Source: Coccinella septempunctata (taxonomy: Eukaryota; Arthropoda; Insecta; Coleoptera; Coccinellidae). From it: 64,000 bases of DNA. The translations under genes were made by a program, and so were the position numbers. Each line of letters begins with the position of its first letter. Position 1 is the stretch's first letter. Of the stretch, positions 9,304 through 19,925 are shown one piece after another. The notes below the pieces were generated by a model. The model did not search any database, was not told where the DNA came from, and was given only the letters and a program-made list of their open reading frames with translations. The stretch spans positions 18,106,501-18,170,500 of the forward strand of contig NC_058191.1 of NCBI RefSeq assembly GCF_907165205.1, given 5' to 3'.

Positions 9304-11192
9304 CTAAGGTAAGTGAGGGACTAGCTGGTCGCTTGAAGTTATTCATTAAGGAATGGCAGAAAATAACTTCAAACCCTGTTGTGCTTAGCTGGATTGAAGG
9401 TTATAAAATTCCTTTCAACAGTCAACCTTTACAGTTGAATATCCCTAGTCAGAAAATATTTTCAAAATCTGAAGAACAAATTATTCAGGAGGAAATTAGT
9501 AGGTTACTGAAGTTGAATGCCATTCGGAAATGTTTTCCTTTGCAAGGAGAATTCAGATCGTCTTTCTTTCTTGCTAATAAAACGAATGGAGGAAAACGTT
9601 TCATTTTGAACTTAAAATCCTTGAACTTGTTTGTATGTGCCCCTCATTTCAAAATGGAAGACACGAGAACGGCGTCACGCTTGATTACTCAGGGTTGTTA
9701 TGGCGCCACCATTGACCTAAAAGACGCATATTATCTTCTATCTATTGATGATGACTATCGAAAATATTTGAGATTTCTTTTTCGTGACACTTTATATGAG
9801 TTCAACTGTTTATGTTTTGGTTTGTCATCGGCACCTTATACGTTCACTAAATTGATGAAACCAGTTATTCAAACACTACGTTCCGAGGGAATCATATGCG
9901 TCAATTACTTGGACGATTTCTTAATACTTGGAATCTCAAAAGAAGAGTGCTCTAGAAACGTTTTTAAAGCCTGTAGACTACTAAACTCCTTGGGTTTCAT
10001 TATTAATGAGGAAAAAAGTTCTCTGAAACCGCAAACCAAATTCAAATTTTTAGGTTTCATTTTCGATACTTTGGACCTTTCCATCGAACTTCCGATTGAA
10101 AAACGCATGAGAATCCTTGAGAAAATATCGAACCTTCAGAAACGTAAGGTAATTAAAATCAGAGAGTTTGCGCAATTTATCGGAACTCTCACATCAGCCT
10201 GTCCGGCCGTCAAATACGGATGGCTCTACACGAAAAGGTTTGAAAGGGCTAAATTTCTTGCTCTTGGCAAGAATAACGAAAATTTTGATAGTTTTATGTA
10301 TATTGGGAAAGAGTTGACACCGGACTTGCAATGGTGGTATCATAACATATTTTCTTCGAAAAATTCATTGAAAAATGATCAATTTGATTTAGAGGTTTTC
10401 ACCGATGCTAGCCTTTCAGGATGGGGGGCGTACTGCATGGGTGAGAGCACCCATGGCTGGTGGTCAGGAATAGATAAATTGAAGCACATTAACTATCTAG
10501 AGCTGAAGGCGATATTCCTTGGACTGAAATTCTTCGGGAAATATTCTTTCGATGAAAAGATTCTCATCAGAACGGACAATACAACTGCACTTTCTTACAT
10601 AAATAAAATGGGCAGCGTGCAGCATCCAGAATTGAACGAGCTATCTCGTCTCATCTGGAAGTGGTGCGAAACGAAAAATGTAGTGTTATTCGCATCATAC
10701 ATAAAATCGGAGGACAATTGGCAGGCAGATAGGGCTTCACGCATTCTACCTCCCGAGACGGAATGGTCATTAAATAATGACGCTTTTAAGACAATTGAAA
10801 GAAATTTTGGGACTCCCGAAATTGACTTATTTGCCTCTGCTAATAACTATAAATGCAAAAAATATATATCGTGGTATAGGGATTCCGGGGCATACGCTGT
10901 AGATGCATTCACTTTGGATTGGTCGGCTTTATACTTCTATGCGTTTCCTCCGTTCGCCATGATTAGCAGAGTGTTACAGAAAATTTCAAAAGAAAAAGCT
11001 GAGGGTATAATTGTAGTACCTCTTTGGAAATCCCAAGCTTGGTACCCGCTTTTTCTCAAGTTGATCACACAATCACCAATAATTTTTGAACCAAAGAGTA
11101 ATTTATTGATCTCTCCCTACAGCAATGCAGCTCATCCTCTGGCAGACCAACTTACCCTGGTGGCCGCGAGATTATCCGGAAAGCCTTTATAA
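9240..11192 (+). CDS. DIRS ORF2: reverse transcriptase and RNase H
   Basis: 650 residues, uninterrupted. RT has DLKDAYYLLSI (159-169) and the catalytic YLDD (223-226). RNase H follows with D389 (FTDASLSGWG), E421 (LELKAI), D446 (RTDNTTALSYIN) and D497 (NWQADRAS). The C-terminal region (EIDLFASANN, AFPPFAMISRVL, VVPLWKSQAWYP) is the block typical of DIRS-type RT proteins. It would copy element RNA into DNA. The start used gives a 64-base overlap with ORF1; a start a little later is possible. All catalytic residues are present and no lesion is seen. Confidence 0.93.
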   Translation: MGEPETGTEKAPERLLEEPSLAKVSEGLAGRLKLFIKEWQKITSNPVVLSWIEGYKIPFNSQPLQLNIPSQKIFSKSEEQIIQEEISRLLKLNAIRKCFPLQGEFRSSFFLANKTNGGKRFILNLKSLNLFVCAPHFKMEDTRTASRLITQGCYGATIDLKDAYYLLSIDDDYRKYLRFLFRDTLYEFNCLCFGLSSAPYTFTKLMKPVIQTLRSEGIICVNYLDDFLILGISKEECSRNVFKACRLLNSLGFIINEEKSSLKPQTKFKFLGFIFDTLDLSIELPIEKRMRILEKISNLQKRKVIKIREFAQFIGTLTSACPAVKYGWLYTKRFERAKFLALGKNNENFDSFMYIGKELTPDLQWWYHNIFSSKNSLKNDQFDLEVFTDASLSGWGAYCMGESTHGWWSGIDKLKHINYLELKAIFLGLKFFGKYSFDEKILIRTDNTTALSYINKMGSVQHPELNELSRLIWKWCETKNVVLFASYIKSEDNWQADRASRILPPETEWSLNNDAFKTIERNFGTPEIDLFASANNYKCKKYISWYRDSGAYAVDAFTLDWSALYFYAFPPFAMISRVLQKISKEKAEGIIVVPLWKSQAWYPLFLKLITQSPIIFEPKSNLLISPYSNAAHPLADQLTLVAARLSGKPL

Positions 11193-12130
11193 TGAAGGGC
11201 GTACCCAGGGAGGCAATCAATACAATACTCGGCTCACTTTCTACTTCAACCATTAATCAGTACAATACCACATACAAACATTGGTGGAATTTTTGCGATA
11301 AGAATGAATTTTCACCTTTTGATGGAAACCCTAACAATATTTTAGCATTTCTACAGAACCTTTTGGAGACATCTAATAATAGCTACGGTTCATTCAACAG
11401 TCACAGGTCAGCCCTATCCTTAATAATGCCGAACGATATAGGAAATCACCCCCATATAAAACGTTTTTTGAAGGGTGTGTTCCGTAAACGACCACCTACT
11501 GCAAAATACGACACCACGTGGGATCCTAGTCAGGTTTTAGATTACCTGCGCAACACAACATCCTCTGATCTAAAATCCTTATCGATGAAATTAGTAACTC
11601 TACTAGCATTAGCGTCGGGCCAAAGGATACAGACATTATCTCTCATCAAATGTTCAAACATCCAAGAAACCGAGGAGGGCATCAAAATATTCATCCCTGA
11701 TCATACAAAGACTTCAGGTCCAGGGAGGTTTCAACCCTTCATAAACCTTCCATATTTCAAAGAAGAGTCGAGGTTATGCACAGCTTCCTTGCTTAAACAA
11801 TATCTCTTACAGACGAAGGTTGTTAGGGAAAATGACAACCTCTTCATCACCTACAAGAGCCCACATGGAACGGCCTCAAAACAAACGCTGAGTAGATGGG
11901 TGAAAGAAATATTGAAAGCATCTAGAATAAGTGACTCGTACAACCCACATTCTACAAGACATGCTTCCACCTCAGATGCCTTCAGAAAGGGCCTTCCTCT
12001 AGACGCAATTAGAAGATCTGCCGGCTGGAGCTCTTCCTCCCGCATCTTCAATAAATTCTATAATAGACCTTTAGCTGAAACAAATACATTTATGGAAACT
12101 GTATTCAATAATAATAGTTCGGAAGGTTAG
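11192..12130 (+). CDS. DIRS ORF3: tyrosine recombinase
   Basis: 312 residues. The N-terminal part resembles the SAM-like core-binding domain. The catalytic domain has R145 (ASGQRIQTL), H253-x-x-R256 (HSTRHAS), W279 (SAGWSS) and the nucleophile Y290 (FNKFYNR), the full phage-integrase set. It would recombine the circular DNA form into the genome through the terminal sequences. Its ATG overlaps the ORF2 stop in TAATG, so translation may depend on termination-reinitiation. The frame is intact. Confidence 0.93.
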   Translation: MKGVPREAINTILGSLSTSTINQYNTTYKHWWNFCDKNEFSPFDGNPNNILAFLQNLLETSNNSYGSFNSHRSALSLIMPNDIGNHPHIKRFLKGVFRKRPPTAKYDTTWDPSQVLDYLRNTTSSDLKSLSMKLVTLLALASGQRIQTLSLIKCSNIQETEEGIKIFIPDHTKTSGPGRFQPFINLPYFKEESRLCTASLLKQYLLQTKVVRENDNLFITYKSPHGTASKQTLSRWVKEILKASRISDSYNPHSTRHASTSDAFRKGLPLDAIRRSAGWSSSSRIFNKFYNRPLAETNTFMETVFNNNSSEG

Positions 12131-12246
12131 AATCACATTTTCGTTTAATGCCTAAATTTTTTAATTTTCTAATAAAACCTTATAAATCACAATTTTCTTT
12201 CGTTTACTTTACTATGAGTTGGCAATTCCTATATCTTTAAACAGCT

Positions 12247-12366
12247 ACATGGTATTCTAGGTGATATTGAGGACTGGACGCCGAAATATAATTACTAGAT
12301 CAAATGAACTTACCTGAAGTTCGATCGTAATTATATGAGGCGTCCAGTCCGAAAATATCACCTAGT
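12247..12366. repeat. DIRS internal complementary region
   Basis: The left half (12247-12292) is the reverse complement of the left end of the element (from 7786); the right half (12293-12366) is the reverse complement of the right end (12522-12594). This is the hallmark of DIRS-1-like elements and is thought to template completion of the two ends and formation of the circle. Confidence 0.92.
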
Positions 12367-12414
12367 ACCCTACCCAAAATCCCTGCCCTGGGAATTGCCA
12401 AAAATCTTTGAAGT

Positions 12415-12548
12415 AATGAGGAGTCGGGCATGGATACAGCGGGGATATGGAGCAGCGGAGTGGGGATTTGAATCTTTAAACCTTGTGCGCACGTACATGA
12501 CAACACGTACTACATGGTATTCTAGGTGATATTTTCGGACTGGACGCC
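12415..12548 (-). repeat. DIRS right inverted terminal repeat
   Basis: Inverted copy of 7796-7928, nearly identical. Beyond it the right end continues with the sequence complementary to the internal region up to about 12594. Confidence 0.9.
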
Positions 12549-12602
12549 TCATATAATTACGATCGAACTTCAGGTAAGTTCATTTGATCTAGTAATTATA
12601 TA

Positions 12603-13133
12603 ATGGAAAGTGCTGGGAGTGATGAGAGACCATATTTGGAGGTATCGATTTATGATATAAAGTTTTTAGGTTTACTAGATTCTGGAGCATCCTCTACGAT
12701 AGTAGGCGGCCCGGGTTGGGAAATCTTGAAGAGGCTTAATTTACCTCTTAAGTCATATTCGGGAAATCATTGTACTGTCGCTAATGGCACCCAGTGTCAT
12801 GTGTTAGGTTATGTATCGGTGCCTATTCAGGTTTGTGATCGCACAGTTCTGGTAGATATTTTAGTAGTACCATCGCTTACCCATTTGCTCATTCTTGGAG
12901 CTGATTTTTGGCGGAAAATGGGAATTGTTCCTAACTTACGATCTAAAGAATGGAATTTTGCATCAGATATATGCGTAGATAATATATTTACTCAAACCTC
13001 TCTCTCTGAGGATGAACGAGTAAGACTCGATGAAATGCTGGAGAAGGTATTCAGTCATACTAGACCGGAAATCGGCTTAACGAATCTGGTTCACCATAGG
13101 ATTCGTCTAACTGATGAAACGCCCATTAAATAA
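12603..13133 (+). pseudogene. Gypsy B protease
   Basis: 176 codons open. The active site is LLDSGASSTIVGG (DSG type) and the second conserved block is LLILGADFWRKM. It leads into the RT linker (VHHRIRLTDETPIK) and is then ended by a stop where pol should continue. It directly follows the right end of the DIRS insertion. Confidence 0.85.
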
Positions 13134-13134
13134 A

Positions 13135-14260
13135 GATACTACCCCGTATCCCCTCCAGTACAGAAGCAGATCGATTCCGAATTAGATCAAATGCTAAGAG
13201 ATAATATAGTTGAACCTTCAGACAGCCCTTGGTCTTCCCCAATCATTCTTGTGTAGAAATCGGATAACAGCTATAGATTTTGCGTTGATTATAGACGCCT
13301 AAATAGAGTCACCGTAAAAGATGCATACCCCTTGCCCAGAATCACTACAATACTCGATAAATTGAAAAAGGCAAATTATTTCTAAACAATTGATATAAAA
13401 AGCGCTTTCTGGAATATACCGATGGAATCCACTTCAAAAAAATATAGCCTTTACCGTACCTAATAGGGGACTATTTCATTTCAATCGCCTTCCTTTTGGT
13501 CTTTGTAACAGCCCTGCAACGTGGCAGAGATTCATTGACAAAATAATAACCGGGAAGTTAACTGAATATTGTTTTCCTTATCTCGATGACATTGTTATCA
13601 TTATTGAAAGTTTCGAAGAACATCTCTGGATTCTGAATCTGCTTATATCTAGGATATTACAGGCGGGTTTGTCGATAAATCGCTCCAAAATGAATTTTGT
13701 AAGTCTGAGATAAAATATTTGGGTTATATAGTCGACAGAAACGGTCTGCGAGCTGACCCTGAGAAAGTTTCAGCTATAGTAAATATTTCCCGACCGATTT
13801 CAGCTAAAGAGCTCCGTAGTTTATTGGGAATGGTGAGTTGGTATCGCCGCTTTATACCAAATTTTGCCCATATATCTGCTCCTTTGAATAATCTCCTCAA
13901 GAAAAATAGTATATTTAAGTGGACTGAAGAGTGCGAAAGCTCATTTCAGGTCATCAAACATGCCCTTGTAACTGCCCCTATATTAGCTTGACCGAATTTT
14001 GATTTACCGTTCGTCGTTCAATGCGATGCTTCAGGTTTTGGTTTGGGTGGCGTTTTAAGTCAAAAATATCCTGACGGCGATAGAGTAATAGCTTACGCCA
14101 GCAGATCTTTGTCACGCAATGAAAGAATTTTTACTACCACAGAATTAGAGTGTTTGGCAGTTCTTTTTAGCCTTGATAAATTATGAGTTTGAAATAGTTC
14201 ATAGGCCTGGTAAAGAGAATGTTGTTCCGGATTTTTAAGTAGGTCTGTAGAAAAGGATAT
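13135..14260 (+). pseudogene. pol: Gypsy B RT and RNase H, heavily damaged
   Basis: In broken frames the RT motifs can be followed: SPWSSPIILV then a stop (about 13254), RFCVDYRRLNRV, DAYPLPRITTILDKL then a stop (about 13384), a shift near 13435, FPYLDDIVII at about 13575, and a clean part 13719-13991 (thumb: LRSLLGMVSWYRRFIP). After another stop, RNase H begins with QCDASGFGLGGVLS, then loses its middle part by a deletion near 14185 and resumes with the EFEIVHRPGKENVV end. It cannot make an active enzyme. Confidence 0.85.
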
Positions 14261-14306
14261 CAGTAGTGTACTATTTCGTGGAAATGTAAGACCATTAGTA
14301 GATACA

Positions 14307-15427
14307 TTGTCTACGGAAAATGCTGAGACGAAAACTATCGGAAGTAGTATACCCGACAAATGGTACGCTAGTATGATATCTCGTGTCGAACTTAAACCTT
14401 CTTGTTATCCTAGCTGGAAGGTATTCGATAAAAAATTGTTAAAATATTGCAAGGTAAAATATCCACAGTTGACTTACGATGATAGTGAATATTGGAAGAT
14501 GTTCGTTCCGAAATATGACGGTAGGAAAATCATATCCTTGTATCATAATGATACCAAATCTGGTCATTTGGGTTTGAATAAAACTGTAGGAAAAATATTA
14601 CAAAGATTTTACTGGCCAAAATTGCGAGCAGACGTGTCTTCTTATATAAGAGCATGTCAGGTTTGTCAGAAATATAAAGGTATTCAGAAGGCGCCTGCGG
14701 GTTTGATGGTCGCTAGGTTTTCATGTTGTTTGGCGTCCCAAAATCTCTGGTAGTGGACAACGGACCACAATTCAAGAGTAGAAAGTTTTCCGAGTTCATT
14801 TCGTCGTACGGAGTTCAAATTAAATATACTTCTCATTACCACCCTCAAGCTAACCATACAGAAAGCGTGAATAAAGTAATGAAAAACATAATCTCCTGTT
14901 ACGTTAACGATAATCATAGGAACTGGGATAAGTACCTCCAGAAAGCTGCATGCGCTATTCGTTCGTCTCCCCATGAAACCATTAAAAATTCCCCATACTT
15001 CGTGAATTTTGGTTCGGAAATGCACCTGAATGGGGAAAGTCATTGCTTCTCTCCGGAATCCGGTACCCAGGTGGAAATTAAGATTCCCGATAAATTGCCA
15101 TCACGTGTTCAAGGATTTTCAAAATTGTATAAAGACATTCGAGAGTACATGAATCGCGCTTACGAACGAAGTTCGAAATATTATAATTTACGGAGACGCG
15201 ATATTGGCTACGCCGTTGGACAGTATGTCTATCGAAAAAACTATGTTTTGTCCGACGCGTTACAGTATTTCACCGCTAAGTTTGCTCCTAAATATTTAGG
15301 TCCCTTCAAAATTAGAAAAAAAGTATCTCCATGGACATATGAGTTGAGCGATGACAATGATAAGTACCAGGGAACGTGGAATGTTAAGGATTTGAAACCG
15401 GTGACGAATGTGGAATATCATGAATAG
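14307..15427 (+). pseudogene. pol: Gypsy B integrase, core deleted
   Basis: The zinc region is kept (HNDTKSGHLGLNKT ... CQVCQKYKG). After APAGLMV (about 14710) the frame breaks and resumes at LFGVPKSLVVDNGPQF, so the first catalytic Asp and about 60 residues around it are missing. The second Asp (VVDNG) and the Glu (HTESVNKV) remain, followed by a normal C-terminal domain (KYLGPFKIRKKV) to a stop at 15425-15427. Confidence 0.88.
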
Positions 15428-15537
15428 TAATAATGTTTTAATTATGTCAGCGATAAAAAATAACCTATAGTGTGATCGTCCGATTTTTGGACCATTTTAT
15501 TTTGTTCCTTTTTATGAACAAATTTTTTTTTTTTTGC

Positions 15538-15547
15538 AAGTGGGGGG
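15538..15547 (+). promoter_or_regulatory. Gypsy B polypurine tract
   Basis: AAGTGGGGGG lies one base before the 3' LTR start TGTTACG. Such a tract primes plus-strand DNA synthesis. Confidence 0.75.
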
Positions 15548-15548
15548 T

Positions 15549-16550
15549 TGTTACGCTTCTTTTCCCCTTTCAATTTATTGATGAGTAGTGTATGTGTGAA
15601 TTATGTTTATCTAGCGTATATTCGCTTAACTCGCATGCAGCCCGAGTTCGAACAAATCAGTTTTTTTTACCATTTCGTATGTTATTGTTCCTTTTGTACG
15701 GATTTTCCTTCTGGGGCAACGATTAAAAGAAATGTCATTCTTATGGTAGCTATAAGGCGAGGATAGATATTATATCATTGGATATTTCCTTCGGGGATTT
15801 GAAACCCTCACCTAAAGGGAAATTTTATAATAAGGCATCGTCATTTTTTTTTTGCTGAACTCGTTAATCGAGGATTTTTGATATAAATTTCCCGATACCT
15901 TTACGTCAACCCCACTCACCAACAAGGGTAAGACAAATATCATTCTCCAGAAGGAATATTCTAATTATTGTTTTTGTATTATATTTCAGGGTTTTTTCTT
16001 TTGTACTCCAAATTCCAAATCCTGCTATTTTATTATTGATTGGCCGTAATTAAGGATCATCGTGTTATACACCTCAACGAAAATTGGGTTGGATAAGTAC
16101 CCCACAGGGGATTTGTATTATATACCTGTATATAGTAAATTTAATATTGTCAGAAAAACAGGCGAATTGTTAGGATATACTAGGGATAGGTTAAGATATA
16201 GGAAATATAAGAAGACTAAGAATTAGAGTAGGTTAGACTAGGTTGGAGTTAGGTATAGTTAGGTAAAAATAGGAATATAGGTTAAGAATTAGAGTAGAAT
16301 AGTGTTAGGAATTAGAAAGTTTAAAATTATAGATTTAAACAATAGGGTTTCTTTTTTTTTGATCAATAGATTTGGTAATTTTTAAATACAGGTGGCCAGA
16401 TATTCAAATTACCTGGCGCCCACAAATTCATTAAATTCTTTATTATTTCCATGCTCAAGAGGTTACCCCACCCTGAGTGAGCTGGCTGGTCACCTTCTTG
16501 TTACATCGATCCAAAATTAATTAAGTAATTTCATTTTTTTTTACGTAACA
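15549..16550 (+). repeat. Gypsy B 3' LTR
   Basis: 1002 bases, partner of 4944-5930. Starts TGTTACGCTTC, ends ACGTAACA, followed by the target duplicate GCTT (16551-16554). It differs from the 5' LTR by short indels and scattered substitutions. Confidence 0.93.
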
Positions 16551-16605
16551 GCTTTACGGTCAGCTTCTGAAACAGATTTTGCATTCGAGTTACATACAAC
16601 AAGAG

Positions 16606-17847
16606 TCATTCATCGGTTCCTTGAGTGCGTTTCTTGATTTCCTCTAGTAGAATGTCCTCGTAGTCGGAAGGAAGAAAGGCCTCTTGGAGTTGTTTCTTGA
16701 AATCTGTCCAGTCGGTGAAGGTGCCTCTCCGGGGAATGTACCAGTCTCTTGCATCCCTACGTGACAGTTCGTATATTGACTCGAACAACTGTTCGTGGCT
16801 CACCTTTCTAGCCTCGGCAAGATACTCAGCCTCCTCCAGGAATGAGATCACACTGGTTGACCCATCGAACGTCAGGTTCCATTTCCATACAGGAACGGTA
16901 GAAACGATGGAATGGTCGGTGGTCTTCGGTAGTTTCATCGGCGGATGTTCGGTCGTCAGTTCGGCTTCCTTGGTCGTCGGTACTTCGCTTCTTACTTCTC
17001 TCACCCCAGCGGTATCGGTAGGAGATGACGCAAATGAAACTCTTCTGGTTGATTCGGCGAAATCCCTCGCTAATCGCCTTGATTCAGGGGATGTTATTAG
17101 CGGTCTGTTTTCCACACTGGTTTGGTCGGTTGGCAGTGCTTGTTCAACGGTAAATGGGAGGATGTCGGCGGGCGGTCGGTTGTATGAAGATTGTTTCTGC
17201 AAAAAAGTACGTTCAATTTGTTCGGTTATTAATCTACAAACTTCTTGTCGGTTTTGCTGCAGTCGGTCATCATGAGTTGTCGGTCGGGATATGTAACAAT
17301 CTCCTCCCGAGTTCAACAAGTCTGCTTCTCTAACGGTGGTTGAGCACGGAATCAGACCTGGACCAAGTCTAGATGCGCAGTCCGGTAATTCCTGGTCAAT
17401 CAGCGACGGTGTGCCGGCTGACAGATTCCCTGGAATACCACCTAACCAGTGAGTATTCTCCAGCAATCTCATAGCCATCTTCAGAGAGTGTTTCAGCTCG
17501 GTTTTCTTGTGAAGCAGACTGACAGCTTCCGGAGATAGACTTCTCAGTCGGCCTTGAACGTGCAGTAGCCGGCTCCTAATGCGCTGCAACTCATTGTCTC
17601 TATTATTAAAATCGAACTCACATATCTCTCCCATCAATTCGAACAACTTGGCACCACAAACCCCAATTTCCTGTGCCTGGTCAATTTCATCTCTTGGAAT
17701 GAACGGTATGTCGGAATGGATGGCCCTTCTCAGTTGAGCTCTTTTCTCCTGAACGGTGTGTCCCACGGTGCAGCCTCTTGCCTCTAACTCCCACGTAAGT
17801 TCGTCACTTTTCAGTCGGTTGACATCCATTTTCACGGTACCAAACAC
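16606..17847 (-). pseudogene. gag: Gypsy A1 gag N-terminal part
   Basis: 413 codons starting MFGTVKMDVNRLKSDELTWE. The N-terminal segment (about residues 8-45) resembles a SAP-like helix-extended-helix that many insect gypsy gags carry, then a helical region, a Pro/Ser-rich linker and a capsid-like domain (VWKWNLTFDGSTSVISFLEE ... ARDWYIPRRG). It stops at TQGTDE where A2 continues EERLL, a single CGA-to-TGA change. The frame otherwise runs on to the insertion of element B at 16551. Confidence 0.85.
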
Positions 17848-17982
17848 TCAGTAGAAAGATTTACAATATGTACTATACAGATATATGCCAGAAACAAAGA
17901 ACGGTTACCAATTTGCCAGTGTAGAGTATTTAAAGAAAACGGTACGGTTACGGTAACAGGAACTACTCACAGAACAGCAGAA

Positions 17983-18000
17983 GTCCCTGCTCGGGCGCCA
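17983..18000 (-). promoter_or_regulatory. Gypsy A1 primer binding site (lysine tRNA type)
   Basis: On the minus strand the sequence is TGGCGCCCGAGCAGGGAC, two bases after the LTR end. It differs at one base from the well-known 18-base tRNA-Lys primer site. Confidence 0.8.
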
Positions 18001-18416
18001 GATGTGATAGACTTTTCGTACTCTGGCCGCTCCTCACGGTTGCTCGGGCGCCAGTGGGGCAATCAGTCAAACCCCACGTCTCTCACAGAATCTCCAAAGA
18101 ATTAGAGAGCCCGGGTAGACTTGAGTATCAGTGGAGAAGGGTATCGATGAAGACTAAGGTGGTAGCGTCTTGTAAGTGTCTGCTTTTCAACGGTCTCTAG
18201 GCGTCAGAAAGAGTACTTACCTCTTCTAACTAAACTCCTATATGAAACTGATTTGATAAATAGACTCTCACTGGCAAAATAATTGGCAACAAAAATAAAT
18301 GTTCAACTTTTTATTTCTATTAAAATGAACTGTACACCAAAAAGAAAATATACAGGTACACTAAATCGTGGACGTCAACGGCTGGGTCTGGTCGGCGCAG
18401 GACGGCTGGCAAAATT

Positions 18417-18790
18417 ACACTTCAGGAAAATGAACGGTTTCGGAAAAATATCTGAACTAAGTCAAGTCTCAATTAAACGAAGTGTAAAGAAATATGTACG
18501 GTTTCGGAAAAATATCGGAACTAAGTCAAGCCTCAATTAAACGAAGTGTAAAGAAATATGTACGGTTTCGGAAAAATATCGGAACTAAGTCAAGTCTCAA
18601 TTAAACGAAGTGTAAAGAAATATGTACGGTTTCGGAAAAATATCGGAACTAAGTCAAGTCTCAATTAAACGAAGTGTAAAGAAATATGTACGGTTTCGGA
18701 AAAATATCGGAACTAAGTCTCAATTAAACGAAGTGTAAAAAATATGTACGGTTTCGGAAAAATATCGGAACTGCGTCAAGTCACAATTGA
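18417..18790. repeat. 64-bp tandem repeat inside the A1 LTR
   Basis: The word agtgtaaag recurs at 18481, 18545, 18609, 18673 and 18732, giving a period of 64 and a last unit shortened by about 5 bases. Each unit contains tacggtttcggaaaaatatc. About five and a half units are present. It lies in the LTR, where it may multiply a regulatory site. Confidence 0.9.
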
Positions 18791-19925
18791 ATGAAAAATA
18801 CGAACGGTTTGAAAAAAAAAATAAACGGAATTCAGTCAAAATTTAAAAGCACCAGTTTACCGGGGTTCACCCTCTATCTCTGTCTCTGTAGTTTGTTTAT
18901 GATCTCTGTCGGTGTCCTTCGGACTCTCTCTCTCTCGGTGACTTCAAAATGGCTGACTGTCAAACAGCGGCCACAGAGTCCGGCGGTGAGGGTATTGACG
19001 GTTATGGAATCCCCACTCTATGCTCGGCGAATCTAACCTATAACTTATAATTCAAACGGTTGGAAATCGGGATGAAACGGTGAAATATTCAAGAAGCGGA
19101 AAAGTCAGGGGGGCTCAACGTCCTCCTGGAACCCAAATGCCACCCTACGGTAACGGAAAGCACTATATACAGCAGGGAATGGTTAGCTCACGGTTAATTC
19201 GGATTTTCAGCCAAGCAAAAGTCTGGAGAGAATACTATTCCATAAAGGTGCAATGAAGCAGTAATAATTTCAAGAATCACTTGCCTTAGATTTTTGTCTT
19301 GTAAGTCCGGTCTTTTACTAACTCTTCACACTTCAGTTGCTCAGCTCTCATCAAAGATTGCTTTTTTTTCTCTTCACCTTTCAGGGCCTCGAAGAAATAT
19401 CCCCTCTCTACTCGGAAAAACTCTCCCCTCTATGGGAAACTCATTAATAAATTGGATAAAGTCAAATGACATGGTTATTCAATTGTCCCAGAAAAAGACA
19501 GAAGCAACGGATGAGAAGGAAAGTAGAAAAAGTTAGGAGAACTATTTCAGAGCAAACAAAAAATTGGTAGAACGGAAAGAATTATTAGAATAAATTATTT
19601 CTGAAAACATAAGAGACACGGTCTTTCCTACTAACTTGGACTGACCGGTGGAAAGCTATGAACTAACAATTATCGGTAAGGCTCCTTTCAATCTAAGAAC
19701 AAGAAAAAATTTTTCAAATATGTAAGATCATCTTTAAGCACCAATGTTAGTGTTCCGATCGTCAAGGATGACTGTGGCAATCTAAGTTGCGGCTTTGAAG
19801 AGACGGCGGACATTCTGGCTAAATCTTTTTTTCAATCCTTTTCCCCTGAGCCGCCCGGTCCGAGTCCAACCCCACAGTTTCCCCGATGCTGCTCCGAAAT
19901 ACTGAATGTTGAAATCAATGAAGCA

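Larger units (their letters stand above)
7786..12594 (+). mobile_element. DIRS-like tyrosine-recombinase retrotransposon, apparently complete
   Basis: It sits between gag and protease of element B. It has about 133-bp inverted terminal repeats (7796-7928 and 12415-12548), an internal complementary region (12247-12366) whose halves complement the left and right termini, and three overlapping open frames: gag-like, RT-RNase H, tyrosine recombinase. There is no protease, aspartate-type integrase or direct LTR, as expected for DIRS elements, which integrate a circular DNA by site-specific recombination. The ends share a few bases with the target (ATTATAT at both sides), so the exact limits are uncertain by about 7 bases. 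Confidence 0.92.
4944..16550 (+). mobile_element. Ty3/gypsy element B (plus strand), with nested DIRS element
   Basis: LTRs at 4944-5930 and 15549-16550 begin TGTTACG and end ACGTAACA. The flanking sequence GCTT occurs at 4940-4943 and 16551-16554, and the uninterrupted A2 copy has a single GCTTT at this site, so this is a clean insertion into A1 gag. The order is LTR, primer site, gag, (DIRS insertion), protease, RT/RNase H, integrase, purine tract, LTR. Gag and pol carry stops, shifts and deletions. Removing the DIRS insertion leaves about 6.8 kb. Confidence 0.93.

Noticed and set aside
18417..18790. Possible CRISPR-like array
   Set aside because: The units are head-to-tail tandem repeats of 64 bases without distinct spacers, inside an LTR of a eukaryotic element.
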